DNA from: Trichopria drosophilae
Lineage: Eukaryota > Arthropoda > Insecta > Hymenoptera > Diapriidae
Assembly: GCA_030407085.1 (NCBI GenBank)
Contig: CM059583.1
Location: 209,682,001-209,746,000 of the forward strand
DNA length: 64,000 nucleotides
Direction: 5' to 3'
The notes beneath the pieces are model-generated. The model ran no database searches, had not been told where the DNA came from, and was given only the letters and a program-made list of their open reading frames with translations. A program made the translations under genes and the position numbers. Of this stretch, positions 12,001 through 27,000 are shown piece by piece. Every line of letters starts with the position of its first letter. Positions within the stretch are counted from its first letter, which is position 1.

Positions 12001-15000
12001 GCGATTTGTTTGTTTTTTGGTTCAAAATGTTAGTTCGGTGTCCACGAACAATTGCACGGTGAGAAAACCCATATGCCCGAATCTTTTAATTAAAGTTGGT
12101 TCCGACACACCGTGTCATATGTAATGATTACATCAACCTTTACACAATCAGCGTTCCGAAAAATGAGAAATATTTAATAAAAAAATATAAAAAAAAACCG
12201 CAGTAACCTCTTGAAAATGAACACAAGTTGTTCGAAACGTCGAGGAAAACTCTCATCAAACCAAATTGTAGGTTTAACAAACACCATTTATTATTTATGA
12301 GAAATATTTGTTATTTAATTTTACGTAATTGAAGTTCGCCGCTTTGGCAACATGGCGCAGTAACATGTTTATCTCAAAATTGTTCTGATGAAATATAGGA
12401 GCTTTAAACGCTTATTTAACGAAACAGCTCTGTAAAAGTTATTTCGCGGGGCTAACAAATATACCTAATTTTTCAAAATTCGTTTTCGTTTAGTGATCAC
12501 AGGAAACTAAAGGAGATAAATTGATCCATATTTTTGGCTACAGTATTTTTTCGGTTCGGTGACATCCCATTTTAACCTCATGCTCGTTCAGGCATCCCGA
12601 AAAGTACTGATGATGTAGGTAACAAAATAAGAATTCAAAATTTGGAGCCTCTTAAGACGCGGCTAATATCGACTCGGAGCTTTAATCAAATTCGCTTTTT
12701 CTAACACTGTATTTTGATTTAGGTACATTGTTCATGGAAAATTCGTAATGAATGACTATTTTAACGATACCGAGAGGGAATTCGTTCAAATTCAATTATC
12801 AATTTCATGGGTAACAACGCAAACTGTGCACGAGAGAAAAGTTGTAGTTAGTTTTACTTAACAATTTTAGTCAGCTAAAATGTATTAAAAACTACAAAAT
12901 ATCAAGTACCATTTACGAAACGTGGTTCAGTTTCGTTTGGTTGATTTTACTAAAAAGCTTAGTACGAGGGACTTTCTGTTTAGTAAAAGTGACTATTCAA
13001 TGCGCAGTGTACAATTTTTTCAATATGGCGGAACGGTGAAACAGTTTGAAAAAGTTCATGCTAACTGCGAAATGGATATTGCAGCTTATCGCTAACGCGT
13101 TTGCAGGTTAGTATCTGTGTGATTGTCCGAGAAGAATCGGATATTTTTGTGCTTGTACCAAACTTGCGCCAATAAATCAAGACATAATTATTTCAAATGT
13201 TTGTCTTTGTGTGGTATGATTATACAAGTACATTATGGAGAAAAAATGTCATTCACATTTATTGCTCTGTCGAACATTATGACTGATTCAACACATTTTA
13301 TAATGCTTGATAATACAACTATATTAATTTTCATACATTTTTTTATTTAAATTTGAAAACACTTGTATTTATATCAAAAGTTTTATAAATATATTTGTCA
13401 TCATTTGCCATTCACATGAAAAATAAAACATTATAATTCATCACTTTTGTGGATTTTTATGCCAATTAGCAATGTTAACTGAAACCCTGATTTGAGGTTA
13501 ACTTGTCAACCTATTACTTGTCAATCCTAACTAATTCACTTTACTGAAATACTACAAAGATGAACTAAAAACTAAACTACTAGAAACTTCTAAATAAAAA
13601 GTTTAACTAATTTATCAGATTCTATGAAAAAAATTTAATGTGACACGCAATCTAGTTGCGTATGTATATTTAGCAAGCCTCATTATACTTATTTTTATAA
13701 TTCATAATATTGTAAAATATAACACATTAATTACTGGTTATGATAATAAGTAGCTACTTTTGTTTAATCACTTTTACTAAATCTATTTTTTTAGTGAAGA
13801 ATATTTCGAGTGACTATTTAACTGTAAAGCTACGGTACATTTGAGATTATATGCTATGCTGCATATTTAAGTATCGGGAAATAGTAAACGGAACAATTTT
13901 TTTTTGTTTTGTTTTACTACGGAAATTGTGAATTTAACTATTTTTTATAATCGCGCATTTTACTTTTCTAAAATGGTTCCATTAACCTTTTTCGTTCTCT
14001 CTGTGTAGTTCCACAGTTTACTACACAGGTTAGTCCGTTTAATCCTAGTCGAGGTTACTTTTTACTGTCTTGTCACATCGACTAAACTTGTGTTTAGTAA
14101 ATCCAACTACCAATTTAGTCAGTCGAAAATGTACGATTCTATTTAGTAAGTCTAACTGACATAGTAGTAAGATCCACTACACCCTTCTCTCCATGTGAGA
14201 GTATCATAGAAATGTATTTTTGAGCTTTCTCGTACATTTCTAAAAAAAAGTGTCAAGTATCTTTAAAATTCATCTAAACTTGAAAATATATCTCTTTTCT
14301 ATTTAGTTTGAATATTGCACGTAAGGAATTAAAGTTATCAACACAGATGCTCTGATCAACATTGACAGGTAGTTGGAAGCAACAAATAGATATAAATTTA
14401 TAAAAGTTAATAAGGTGAAAGAATTCATACCTGCTTGGGAATAAAAAATTATCCAACGTATCAGCGAGTTCGGGCCACATGTTTTGAAACTGTTCTGGAT
14501 ACTTTCTTGCCAGGGGTAATCCAGTGTGTAAAATAGCCAGAAGACTCGTGACAGCTAGCTTCCATGTAGTGTGTGAAGGGCACGCGTACTTCATTGAAAG
14601 AGGTACTCTTAAACCTTGAATGATGTTCTTCAAAACTTGACCTTCGATAACAGCAATATGATCGGCAGTCTGCTCGTATAGACTGACAACCATCGACAGA
14701 GCCTTCTCTCCAAACGGCACGTAATTCATTGAAATCCAATCCGCCTAATAGATAATAGATAATAAGTTTTCCTTTTATATGTATTTTCCTGAAGAATTCA
14801 GATACTAAAGGGAACAATATTTTCACATTTATTCATCAGAGAAGTTAAAGCAACAATATTAAATGTGCGATATATATTCTTGACCTCTTAGTTACTAATC
14901 AAAATAATTCTAATGCATTTCATTAAATCTCTATATAAATTACAGTTTATTTCATTGCTTTTTCGTTTTTATTTTATATACTTCATATTGAAATATAATT

Positions 15001-18000
15001 CTTTCTTCATTTATAATTCACACTCGGCTAATAATAATAATAAATAAGTAATACATAAAAATTAGTTTGTCTGTTAAATAAGACTGTTTACTCACCGTTA
15101 TCCCTCGTGTTTGAGAAACTTGTTTGGTAGCGACTTTACCGTACACTGGCGCTTCGCAAGCTAATTTCGAAAAATACAGAAGTTGCGTGAATATAGGAAC
15201 TATCATTGTTTCTTCATTCTCCGAGCTTTGCAGTGTTTCCTGGAACAGATTTGCTGACATTATTACACAATTTATAAAGAAATTGTCATTTAATGCAATA
15301 ATAAATACCTTTTGAAGCAACTCCACCGAATGAAGAATTCCATCTTGAAGTTGAGTAAGCATAACGTCCGGAACGGTGGCTAAGATGTAGGGTGTCGATT
15401 CACCATGTACAGGAACAGCCACTGCATTCTGCAAGACGCTGCACAATTTATGCAAGTCGCTGCTACTAAAACTAAAAAAGAAAAATTCGACGTTACAGAT
15501 GGAACCGTGAAAAAAAATTGTAAAATAATAAAGAAAGAAAATGGATAAATTTACTTGTTTCTGACGTGTTGAAAAACGGCCGGGAATATTTGAATAAGCG
15601 CAGTCAGGAATGCTTGGGAAGGAATGTACGGTTCGACGTCGCTCTCTTGAGGTGGTGTCGTACTCTCGACACCGATGCTCAACCAGATCCGCCATGCAAC
15701 CACCCACAGTGCTTCCGAATCTTCCGATTGCGCAGGATCGGTATTCTCGGTGTTTTTCGGCAAATAAAGAATTTCTTGAAATGATTTTAATGCAGCAAGA
15801 GAAACCTGAAAATTTATTGAATTTTATATTATTTTTATACTCTTTTTGAAATAATCGTATTTTTAAAACAGTACCTCGTTGTTTTTGCTGAGAGCTGAAT
15901 TTTCGATAAATTCCAAAAGCAGGGACCAAGCCCTTGGAAAGTCTCCCAATAATTGCAGTAGTTGCCGTTTGGTGTTAAAAACTCTTGCAACGCCACTTAA
16001 CGTCAAAACCTGCAAATCAAAACATGACAATTTAAATTTGCAAGTATTACTGTGTCAATAGTGCCGATTCTACTAATTCTGATCTTCTTCAGAAGCATTA
16101 ATATCAAACATATTTATTTATTAATTTTACACGAGTATTATTGCCCTTATAGAATGAAAACAAAACATTGTCGCATAAACGAATCGAAGAATTTTAATAG
16201 AAAAACTTAATGAATAAACTTACAAAACTAAATAATGTAAAGAAATGTTGTGTTAAACAACTTACATAATAATACTAATCATTGGCAAAGACTAGATTTA
16301 AGATTCAAAAGATCAAGGATCATAGAAACGAAGTTGGGATTGCCTACAACTGGTAACAAACCCAGCAAACGAATCAGAAGTGTTCAGATCACTACTAATA
16401 GTATTCCATAATCTAATAAGACGAGGTAGAATTGAATGAAAACGCGCATTATTCCTATAACTTCTTTCAAGCAGTGGACGATAATTTCTCCAGGTGTTCA
16501 CAATGGCGTAGTTGAGAAAGTATGGTATCTGATTTAATACGGCCCAGTAAAATACTAAATATAAACGTTATTAACAACTAAGAACGTTATATTGCAAAAT
16601 AGTCGATTCGACATACGTCTGATTATTTAATGACGCACTACACGGTTTAAGTATAAATGCTCATACTTTTATAGAAGAAAGTAGATAAAAAATTTCGTCA
16701 ATGAAAATGTAAATTTGTAACGATGCAGTGTAAACAAGGTTAGTAGTTAAAATTAATATTACAACAAGAAAGATGTGACTCATGATCCCGTTTTCACTGA
16801 ATTTCATTCAGTTCCCAGTGGAATTTTAAAAATATAGACTATGATCGTGTCTCATCCGCTTTCGAGAACATTGGGATAACTTGCTTGTGGATTACTCTAT
16901 TGTTGAGATTATGTAGCACTTTTAATTTTAAGGTACGCGCGACTATGACGTAATTATACTTGATAAATTGTAATTATTATTAAATTTTATTTTCCGGCAA
17001 AATTAAGTTTTTCAAATTTTGCCTGAACGAAAAAAATGGCAACGGTTTATAAAGTATAACAAAAAATTCTGATAAATTTTGGTTTTCGAGCGAGCCACTT
17101 TAAGGTCAGAATGTATATTTTGGATATATATGTATATATGGGTAAATCCACAGAACTTTTAATTTTACGCTTTAAGAAAACATTTTTTTTTCCGGTGGCA
17201 CACATTTAAAATCAACCTGAGGCCACTTCTAAATATATAAAATGTAGAAAAAACGACACGTTACGACTTTTAGAGGATTGTTCCAGAGCAGTCAGGTAAA
17301 ACGAGACCTAAAATTATATCTTCGAACCAAACATATTTCTGTACGCGGAAAACAGATGAAATTTGTTACTCGGGGTTTTTTAAGTTACTTTTCACGAATC
17401 CGTCAACAGATATTCAGAATTCAAGATGGCGAATTCAATATGGAAGACCGAATTTGAAGTTACTCACACAAGCTGAAATTGGGTATTGCGGGGTTTTCTT
17501 TCTTTTTGCTTTTAGGTTCATAATATACAAATTTTAGCAGCTAATATTTATTTATGTCGATTTAAGGTAATCCTGAAAAAAAAATTTTAAATAGGTATAA
17601 CGTAAGTTGTCATTAGTACCATATTTATTCATTTTTAACCAGAAAAGATGAAGTAAGGGAGATGAAAAACAAAGTTACCAAAAGTTACATTTTCATTATT
17701 TCTGGAGCAAAGCTATAGCGAATCTCGACCGATGAGCGACCCCGAAAACACAGTTTCAGTTGGTTCAAGCAACTTTTTAGGAATTTGGTCCGCCATATTG
17801 TATCTACCATCTTCAATTTTTAATATTTGCCAACGTATTTATGATCAGTTATGAATAAAACCCGCGCGTAACAAATTTCAGCATTTTTCCGTGTAAAGAA
17901 AGGAGTTTGTGTCAAAGAGATAATTTCATGTCTTGTTCTACCCCTGAACATCGTATTGTATTTCTGGAACAAGTTCAGAGTATTATTATGACACCTAAAA

Positions 18001-21000
18001 CAATAAATTACGCCAATAATCGAGACATTTAATTGCGTATAGTTCGTGTGCCTGACAAAAGTGTCATTTTTCTACAACAGTAACGCACGAAGACTACAGG
18101 TTGTAATAGGCACAGAATTGAGATGAGACAAGGCAGACCTTATTCCTTGGAATACGTCGCTTATTATATCATCAATTAAAAATTCCCAAAGTATGGAGTC
18201 ATAATATTGTTTGTTCTAAAAGTTATTGTTAGAAATTAACGAAAATTCCATTTTCCATAAATCTGCTGCACGCGACTTTGGACGCATGCCATTCTTATTA
18301 AGCGACAGGCACACTTATTTTTCAAGTATCTTTGGCTTTTATAAAGTGCCATTAATCAACGACATGATTTTCAAATGAAAAGAATACACGTTCCAAAAGT
18401 TCCAGAACAAAATATTTTAAAAAAATACGATTTGCACGCAGCAGTTTATGCAAATTTTATGAGCTTTCGTGTTTCCTTTGGTTTTTTAATCAACTATCAT
18501 GCAAACCAAATAACTGTTCCTTGAAAAGCATATCCTTTTTAGTTAATAGTAATGTTTTATAAATATTTCTGTACAGTTTATTTACGTGAATCTTAAAATA
18601 ACATGACAGTCAAAAGTTCTGTGGATTTGCCCAAATAAGGAATCTTAAAATAAATAATGATCTTCCTAAAAGGGTTTTTTTTTAACATGATCAGAAATCT
18701 GATTCTTTAGTCGAATCATCAAATTTGTTATAAATCTGATAATAAGTACGATATTACAAATTGTCGCCCAATTTCTATCATCACAGTCTTCGGGAAGCTG
18801 AAAGAATTTCATCTTTTTTCTCTCCTTAAATATTGTTTAATCCGCAACACGGTTTTGTTAAAGGATGATCTACCGAGACAAATTTACTTTTATATACAAA
18901 TTATATTGCCTCAACCCTTCAAGAGAAAAGATTGACCGCATAAGTTTTGAACCGGATATTTTAAGAATGCAGATTCATTAAAATCACTTTTAATTGGTTT
19001 CCTCGCATATCAATCGGGAAAGTTGCATTCATATCACATAAAATATTGTTTTATAGTTTTTAATTGGAATCGATAATTTCAAAAAATGCCAAAAAGAATT
19101 TTCCGATTCAAAATAATAGGGTTTAATGGCTTCCCAACAATAAAATTAAATATAAAAATACCTTTCGACTCACGTATGAGTTCTCTTCAGTTATTTTGTT
19201 TTGGAACGCGAAATGTTGCTTATATTAATAATAAACTCATAGATACATCGACTCGTATTGTTGTGTGTGTGTTGTTACGTAGAATAACTGAATAAAATTC
19301 AATTTGAATTAAATTTCGTAACAATAAATGCAAAAAGATTTTGATGAAGTATAAAAATTATATACTTCCAGAAAACTCGATCTTTCTAATCTGATGTTGA
19401 CTGTTTTTTCTTTTTACGAACAAGCTTTAAACCTGACACTTAAGAATTCATTTAAAACAGTTTAGAATGATTAATAACAGTGAAGTATTCCGTGAGAAGG
19501 ACAAATAAGATTCAAAGTTAACAAAATTAATAATTCTTAATCATTTTTCATTTTCACACCGCTGTGTATGAGTGTAAAAAGAAATACCAAAAATTAAAGA
19601 TTTTACTTTTAAATTTGCTTCATCAGTAATTTATTTTATTTATTTATTTATTTAGTACAAGCGTAAACGTCCAAAATACAACAGAATTACAATAGATTCG
19701 AGGTTATGTAGGGAACAAAAGTAAAAATATAAAAAAATACAATACAACAAACATAACAAATGTCTAATATGACGTCGCAAAAGAAATGAATCAAGAATAT
19801 AACCTATAATGAATTAATACTACTTTAGTAATAACAAAAGACTAGTTTTTTGCAAATTGCTTTAAACGTGGCTAGATTCGTTTCTTCTCGCAAGTTAGAT
19901 GGCAGGGCATTCCATGTTCTGCGTAGCCTATTAGATAAAGCGAAACATACAAAATTTGATTTACTATGCGGATCAAGTAAGGGACGCATATTTCTCACGT
20001 TTCTCAAAATCTGTCTATCTATGAATAACCTCAACAGACGTTACAGATCCATGAATTATATTTCTAATTAGTAGTATCTCGGAATAGTTATGAACCGAAT
20101 GAATTGTGGGGATAGAAAAGGACTAAGATGTAGGTCCAAAGTCGTGATCCAAATAATTCTAATAATTTAAATAATCTAAATAATTTACGCTGAATAGATT
20201 CTAACAATTTAATGTCCTTTAACCAGTATGGGGACCAAATAGGCTAACCATAACATAGAGAAGGTATGACTAGAGTTCTATATAAGCTCAAACTGAGTAA
20301 TGGTAAAATATTTTAAAAGTAACTATGTAGAGTAAAAAGTTTCACGTAAACTAGTAGATATTTAAAAAAAATTAAAATGCAAATACAAAACATACCTGTG
20401 TCTCTGCCCATTGTTTCTGTGCGGTATTTCTGCTGTGATGTATGAGAATATTCCCCGAAGTATCGACTTTCTCGTTACTTGCCGAGCTGGACAAACTCCT
20501 GACTTTATCTAGGAGAGGGAACAGAACCTGCCACAATACCGCTTGCCAGGTAGGTTGATGTAAAAGGCTCCCGTGAGCCGAAATCGTCGAAAATAAAGTT
20601 TGGCTGGCTGATTTTCGTACTGCCGGTCGCGAATCCACGCAGAGGTCACCCAACCGCGCGTATAGACACATCCACAACTTATCAAACGGAGGCATGTTAG
20701 TTGTCCCAGGAAAATCGGGAAACACCGACACAGAATCGGCGCGTAACGAAGCGCAGATTTTTTCTTGATTTTGGTAAAAATAATCACTAATATTCCACTG
20801 AAATTATTATTAAATTTGATTATTGAATTTATCACTTTTGTGCTCATCGATTCGAACAATAGAAACTTACCATTAAACCGACTGCGGTTAGGGAAATGTT
20901 GAGCTCCTGGGTTTGCGAGCCAAATTTTGCAGCAGTATCGACGCAGAGTGGAAGGCACCTCCAAGGCATTACCGGTAGGAAATCAGTCACAACTAATTGT

Positions 21001-24000
21001 AGACCCTGAAAGGCTATACGAACCAGTGCCTCCCTGTGTATGCAAAATAAAAATAAAGTTCATGAAGAATATTTGTTAGAGACCACAGAGTTCGCATTAA
21101 CCCTTTTCGTCCCAAAAGTCCAGAATTTGGACACAACTTTCAACTATGTAACTTTTGTTCCAAACAGCGTTAACAAAAATTGAAATAAGACAAAATCGAT
21201 AGATTTGGACCTCCTCTTTCAAATGCCGTGGTCAGAAACAGCCGGAAATTACAAATAAAAAAGTTATGATCATTTTTTCGAAAAAAATACTGTTTTTTTC
21301 GACATTTTTTCCCAATAATTGCGTTTTTTGACATTGAAAAGGGCAGTGCTGATCGTTGCAAAACATACTAATCGTGTCTTTTTGCTCAGACCATTCTTCT
21401 CCCGTCGGATTTTTTTTCAAAAATACAAAATGACGGTTTCAAGATGGCGTCTGGAAGTTGTAAGTTTGAATTTTCTCGCACAAATATCGATTATTTGAAC
21501 GTGTAACGACTCAAATCATGGCGAATTGCAATGAAAAAGTAATTACTATCATTTGTGAATACCTACACTGTAAAAAATGGTAATGAATTTTACAACTGAT
21601 TGTAATTTTCATGGGTGCAAATTTGGCAACATTTCCCACATGTAGCGTAGGGTTTTTACCACTTGAGGTTTTGGATTTTACAACGTTTTTGTGAATTTAC
21701 CAGACGCGGTTGTGAATGTACTACGCTGAAAGCAGGAAAATTACAACGCGCTGCAAAAGTACTACACTGTAAGTTGGTCATAACTGTAGACTTACCACGC
21801 GGGGTAATTTTACCACTCGAGGGAAAAATACAGGATTTTGTAAAAATACACATAGTCATTGTAAAAATTCTAAGTTAATTGTAAATTTACATTTAAAAAT
21901 TGTAATATTACCGATTACATGTTAAATGTACATTCTGATAGGAAAAATACAGGTTTAAAGTGCGAAATTCATTGATCGGCCCGTCTAGTGTATAAGATCT
22001 TCGAGCTGAATAACCTACAAATTTTAATATTTTGTTGTAAATTTACAACGTACATGGGTAAATTTAATACACTCTGCGTGACAATATTACCGCATTTTTT
22101 GAATTTTAATACGGTGTTGTAAATTTACAACTTTACTTAGAAATTTTACAAAGACGAAAAGGAACTTTACATAAGGTGGTAAATTTACAATAAAAACTGT
22201 GTAAAATCGCTACGCTTAGCGTTGGTCATATAATTGCCTACGCTTAAGGTGGTAAAATTCATTACTATTTTTTACAGTGTAGTCTCATCATGATTTATTC
22301 ATGACCGCATAACCTCAAATTAATTAGACGCAATGGGTTTATACCGATTATTTGTCTAATTTTCACACAATTTTCGACGTTTCCGTAACATTACTTATGT
22401 GTGAAATTAAAAATGACCATATACCCTTATGATCTATTAATTATCGGGTTATAACCTAAAAATTTAGTACAGTTCGATTTTTTTTATTTTTAAAATACTT
22501 TTCTTCATTTTTTTTTTTTTATTTTAATTTTATTACTTTCATTTTTTTTTTGTATTCAAAACACGTGGAGGCAATGAGGAAATACTTGTTTTTTTATTTT
22601 TGTGTTTTGTTTTGTATTTTGTAAATCAAATAGACCTACAAATTGAATGAAAATCGGACAAAATATCGGTAGTAACCTATTGTACATGACTAATTTGAGG
22701 TTATGAATGAATCATGATAGGACTAAGTATTCACAAATGATAATAATTACTTTTTCATCCAAGTTTTCAGTGATTTGAACCGTTACGCGGTCAAATAATC
22801 AATATTTGTGGGAGAAAATGTAAAACTACAATTTGGAGACGCTATCTTAAAGCCGCCATTTTGTTTTTTGAAAAAAATCCGACGGGAGAAGAATGGTCTG
22901 AGCAAAAAGACGCGATTAGTACGTTTTGCAATGATCAGCACTGCCCTTTTCAATGTCAAAAAACACAATTATTGGGAAAAAACGTCGAAAAAATCAGTAT
23001 TTTTTTCGAAAAAATGATCATAGCTTTTTTCTTTGCAATTTCCGGCTGATTCTGACCACGGAATTTGAAAGAAGAGGTCCAAATCTATCAATCTTGACTT
23101 ATTTCAATTTTTGTTAACGTTGTTTGGAACAAAAGTTACATCGTTGCAAGTTATGTCCAAATTCTGGACTTTTGGGACGAAAAGGGTTAAGTTAAATTTG
23201 GAAATTTTGAGATGCGTACAGATTCATTCATACAGTTACTTAGGTAAGAAAGCATTATAGAAGTGAGTTTGTAAGCGTAATGTTTGATTAAATAATAAAA
23301 AAAAAAAAGAAAATATTCGAAAAGATGTCAAATAAACATTATTTAAATGTCTAACAATTATTGTCGAACTATTCATACCCATGATGATCTGAAACAGCTC
23401 CGATAATTCCAAGCACCAAAGGCCATCCGTGGAAAAGCGTTTCTCCAGCTCCGTGCAGAACTTGAAGTACGCACTCCAATTGCCTTTGTCTCACATCCGC
23501 ATGACGAACGGTAGAAAGCTCAGATAACGGCCCCAATAGTAACGTTTGCAATTTCTGAAATGGAAATGTATTATAATGAAAATCTGAAACACAAACAAGT
23601 AAAATTTTCTTTGCATTTGCATACGACAAGTCATTTTACCTGGTTATCCCGCAGAGGTTGAGGATATTTGTGCTGTAGTGCTGCTTTAACCAAGTAAGTA
23701 ATGGCTTCGACACCCCACTCCCTCATTCGAATGTGCGGATGTTGACAAACCTCCAATAAATGGTTCGTTAAAGGCCTCCACAACACTTCGACTCGAGGCA
23801 AGTTTACAAGACCAGTTTCTAACAATTTAGCGACAGCAAACAGCGAAGGTTCCTTTAGATAATAGAATACTTTAGTATTTAAGTCTAGAAAATAAATTAC
23901 AAGATTCTTACCCTATTGGAATATGCCAATTCCATAGCTTCGTGGCTTAATTTGCAAAGCGCATCGATCAGATGATGCAAGGCTACATCGTCAAGATGCT

Positions 24001-27000
24001 CGCTGCTTTCGAACAATCTGCTGAGCATTGCGCTGAGGACCGGTAAGTCAGCCATGACAGCGGTTGTGAGCATAGCGTTGGAATCGGCTGCTGTCCTTCC
24101 AGCTTTTAGAGATCCTCCGGTCGAAGGTTTCAATCCCAGAATCCAAGCTAAATGTTGCAACGTCGTCAAGACTAAATGCCAAGCACTTCCCAGGATGCTT
24201 CCATGACAGTGAGCCAACAGCAGAAGTGCTCGCATGCACTGAAGGTTCTTCACGGTCAGCATGACAGGACCTTGCTGAGCACCTACAGTTTCATTGACAT
24301 TTTTTTAAGAAACAAACTAATAAACAATCAGCATTATATATTTTTCAGTTTTTACCTATTGGTAACGAAGCAGTTGGCAAAGGTGTTCCAACTGCAACAA
24401 CTTGTTGCCGATAATCGGACTCTCCCATTGTCGCTGGATTGTACTGCGTGGCGTCTTGAGTACGAGCAGTGGGAAATCCTTGAGGTGCGCTGCACAACAC
24501 TGTCAAAGCATAGTGCGGGGGCAACGAAGCTTTGCATATTGCCGTAATGAAAGCATCCCGTGGTATTTGTAAATCGAGCAAACCACATAGAGAAGCAAAC
24601 GTTTGAATTTCTTTCAAAACATTCTCCGTTGCCGATTCGTCTGTACTGGCATCGATAAGGGGACTTAAAGCTGCGAGTAAACCGCACCAACTAGAGTTTA
24701 TTAGTTGTACGTGAAGTTTCTTTTCCTCCTCTGATGGATTATAATTTTTTTCTATACTATCGTCCCTTAGTCCGGTAATTGCTAAGGAGATTGATCTTAT
24801 GATGTCAAGCAGGCAAGCATATGCGATACTGATTCCGTAGCCGTCTGGGATTTGCGGGGGCTCTATTTTGTCCAGCATCTCCAAACTATCAATTATTAAT
24901 GAAGTATTTAAAATATGATATTGAATTGAAAAATTAAAAAATGACATACATAACCTAAAATAACATAAATATTTGATATAACAATTTGACTGTAAAATTT
25001 GAACTGCCTAGTATTATTAAATAATTGGTTCTATACTTAAAAAAATTACTATTATTTTAATCCAAGTTCATTTATTGGGTTTCATTACGCTTAATAATTG
25101 TAATCTTACTATGTCGATTTAGCTTGACCACTCGTAAAAGATGCTACTACTGGTAACCAAATTCCTCTGGAATAAAATCCAGGTTGGGGAGTGATACCTG
25201 GACCGATAGGCATCCCTGCGAGTAACGCAGGGGCAGCCCCTTGTGCTATCGGTGCAACTGAACCTAATTATATCAGGTGTTAATAACTTATTTTAAATAT
25301 ATCACTATTTTAGAGTATTAGAAATTAAAATAGGTCAATATTTACTTACCAGTGCTAGATTGCCCTACATGCGGATTAACGAAAAGACTATGCACATACG
25401 CTCCTAAACTATTGACAATATCTTGAAATATGTTGGTAGCGTGAGGTTTCAGGTCGTAACAATTACAGAAGCTGGTTAACAATTCCGCTTGTACGGTCAT
25501 TTTGTGCAAAACTTCCAGAGCCAAAGCTCGCTGCCATGTCGGTTTATCCGGATCCAAAAATTTAACAATTAGGGACAAGAATATTTCACACTCGGTTACC
25601 TGAAATTAGTTTCATATAGCTTAATATCTTCTTTCGAAATAGAAAAATGAATCTGAAAAAGACAAATGAGTTTGTTTACTTACCAAAAGTGAATGATATT
25701 TCTGCACTAAAATAGAAACAACTCTTAAAAGCCTCACACTAATCGGAAAATATGGTTTATCGAGAGGTGTCGCTTGTTGAATTGATGCAGGAATAGAATT
25801 ACGGTACTTAATGTTGGGGGAGAAAAGTTTTATGACGAGGGCACACACGCGTTCTTTCAGAAGAAAACTGAACTCAGGGTGCTGAAAATAAAAAAAACAT
25901 TGTTTCATTTATATCTAACAAATCAATTGTTCTCAACGTTTCGGTAAAAATTAATTACCTTAAAGAACACCGAAGAGAAGTTTGTTAAAACCGACTCCAA
26001 TAATTCCAATCCAAAAGTTCTCGTCATCTCTGTGATCCGAATCAGCCAGTACGGTTGATCGGCATTTACGAGTTGTACCAAATCCTAAGAAAAAAGGGAC
26101 GTATTAATAAAAGATTATAAAAAATTACAAAGAAGTATTGAATTTAAATAACAAACTTGAAAAGTGAGGTACGCTTCGGCGGCACAGACGCTCAAACTCT
26201 TTGGTGCTGGATTCATAGGGATTTGCAATTCCGAGAGCAGACTTTCGTCAGTTAGCGGTTGGTAAGGTTGTTGTTCGTCTTCCGCTACTACTCTTTCGAA
26301 AACCAATGAAATTAACTGTCTGACAGTAGCTCCGGCGGTGTTGATGGTTGTCGAATCTTTAGTGAAGTGGAGGCGAAAGCAGAGAACTAAATTCTGAAAA
26401 TATTTCAATATTTATTAGCGTTATTCCGACAAAACTTTATGGAAATCTTACTTTTGCGAGGATTTCTCCATGGACCAGCGAATTGCTCGTTAGAAGCAAA
26501 GTAACGGTTTGTAAAACTTTTACTTCTTCTATGCCAGATTCCATAAGTACCCATAATGTGTCAGTTATGAATCGAGCACCTTTTTTATTTATAACTTGTT
26601 GCGTTATTAATCTTTGCACAATTCCTAAGCAAACCTGAAAAAAATATACGTTTCATTAACACAACGACCTGAATTTACTTTATACAACAAAACTTTTCGA
26701 TAAATGCATTTATGATCCTACCTTGACAATTTTTACATCTTTGCTTTCACAGCCTTCGACTACAAGATATAAAATTTTACCGACGACGTAATTTATATCG
26801 TACCAAGGTTCGTCCGCCGGAATAGGCTGCCGAAGCGTGACTATTGCTTCTTCGCATGACTTAAACACAGAAATGTTTACAAATTGGAGTATACCGACGA
26901 CTAACGCCAGATTGTTTTATTTTTGTGTATACTAACCTCTTTGATTTGTGGATACTTCTTTTTGGTTTCTGATGCTAAATATTTAAGGTCTACTTGCAAG

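Larger units (their letters stand above)
10000..14430 (-). other. MON2 intron 19 (4.4 kb), expanded by repeats
   Basis: This is the largest intron. It contains a low-complexity A/T and C-run stretch (about 10840-10910), a palindromic element at 11229-12078, the end of a CACCGTG element at about 12085-12113, and a terminal-inverted-repeat element at about 12829-14197. No exon-like coding stretch was found. Confidence 0.85.
16010..20395 (-). other. MON2 intron 14 (4.4 kb), expanded by transposons
   Basis: It holds two non-LTR retrotransposon 3' fragments (16105-16545 and 19630-20290) and an inverted-repeat element at 17140-18632. The stretches between them (about 16.55-17.1 and 18.65-19.6 kb) are AT-rich with nothing recognisable. 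Confidence 0.85.

Noticed and set aside
15239..15255. Upstream acceptor for MON2 exon 18
   Set aside because: The CAG at 15254-15256 adds 14 bases and shifts the frame. The TTCCAG at 15240 keeps it.
21170..23049. Short open frames such as [20 protein letters not shown] and its partner
   Set aside because: They are mirror copies in the two arms of the piggyBac-like palindrome, with no relation to a transposase.
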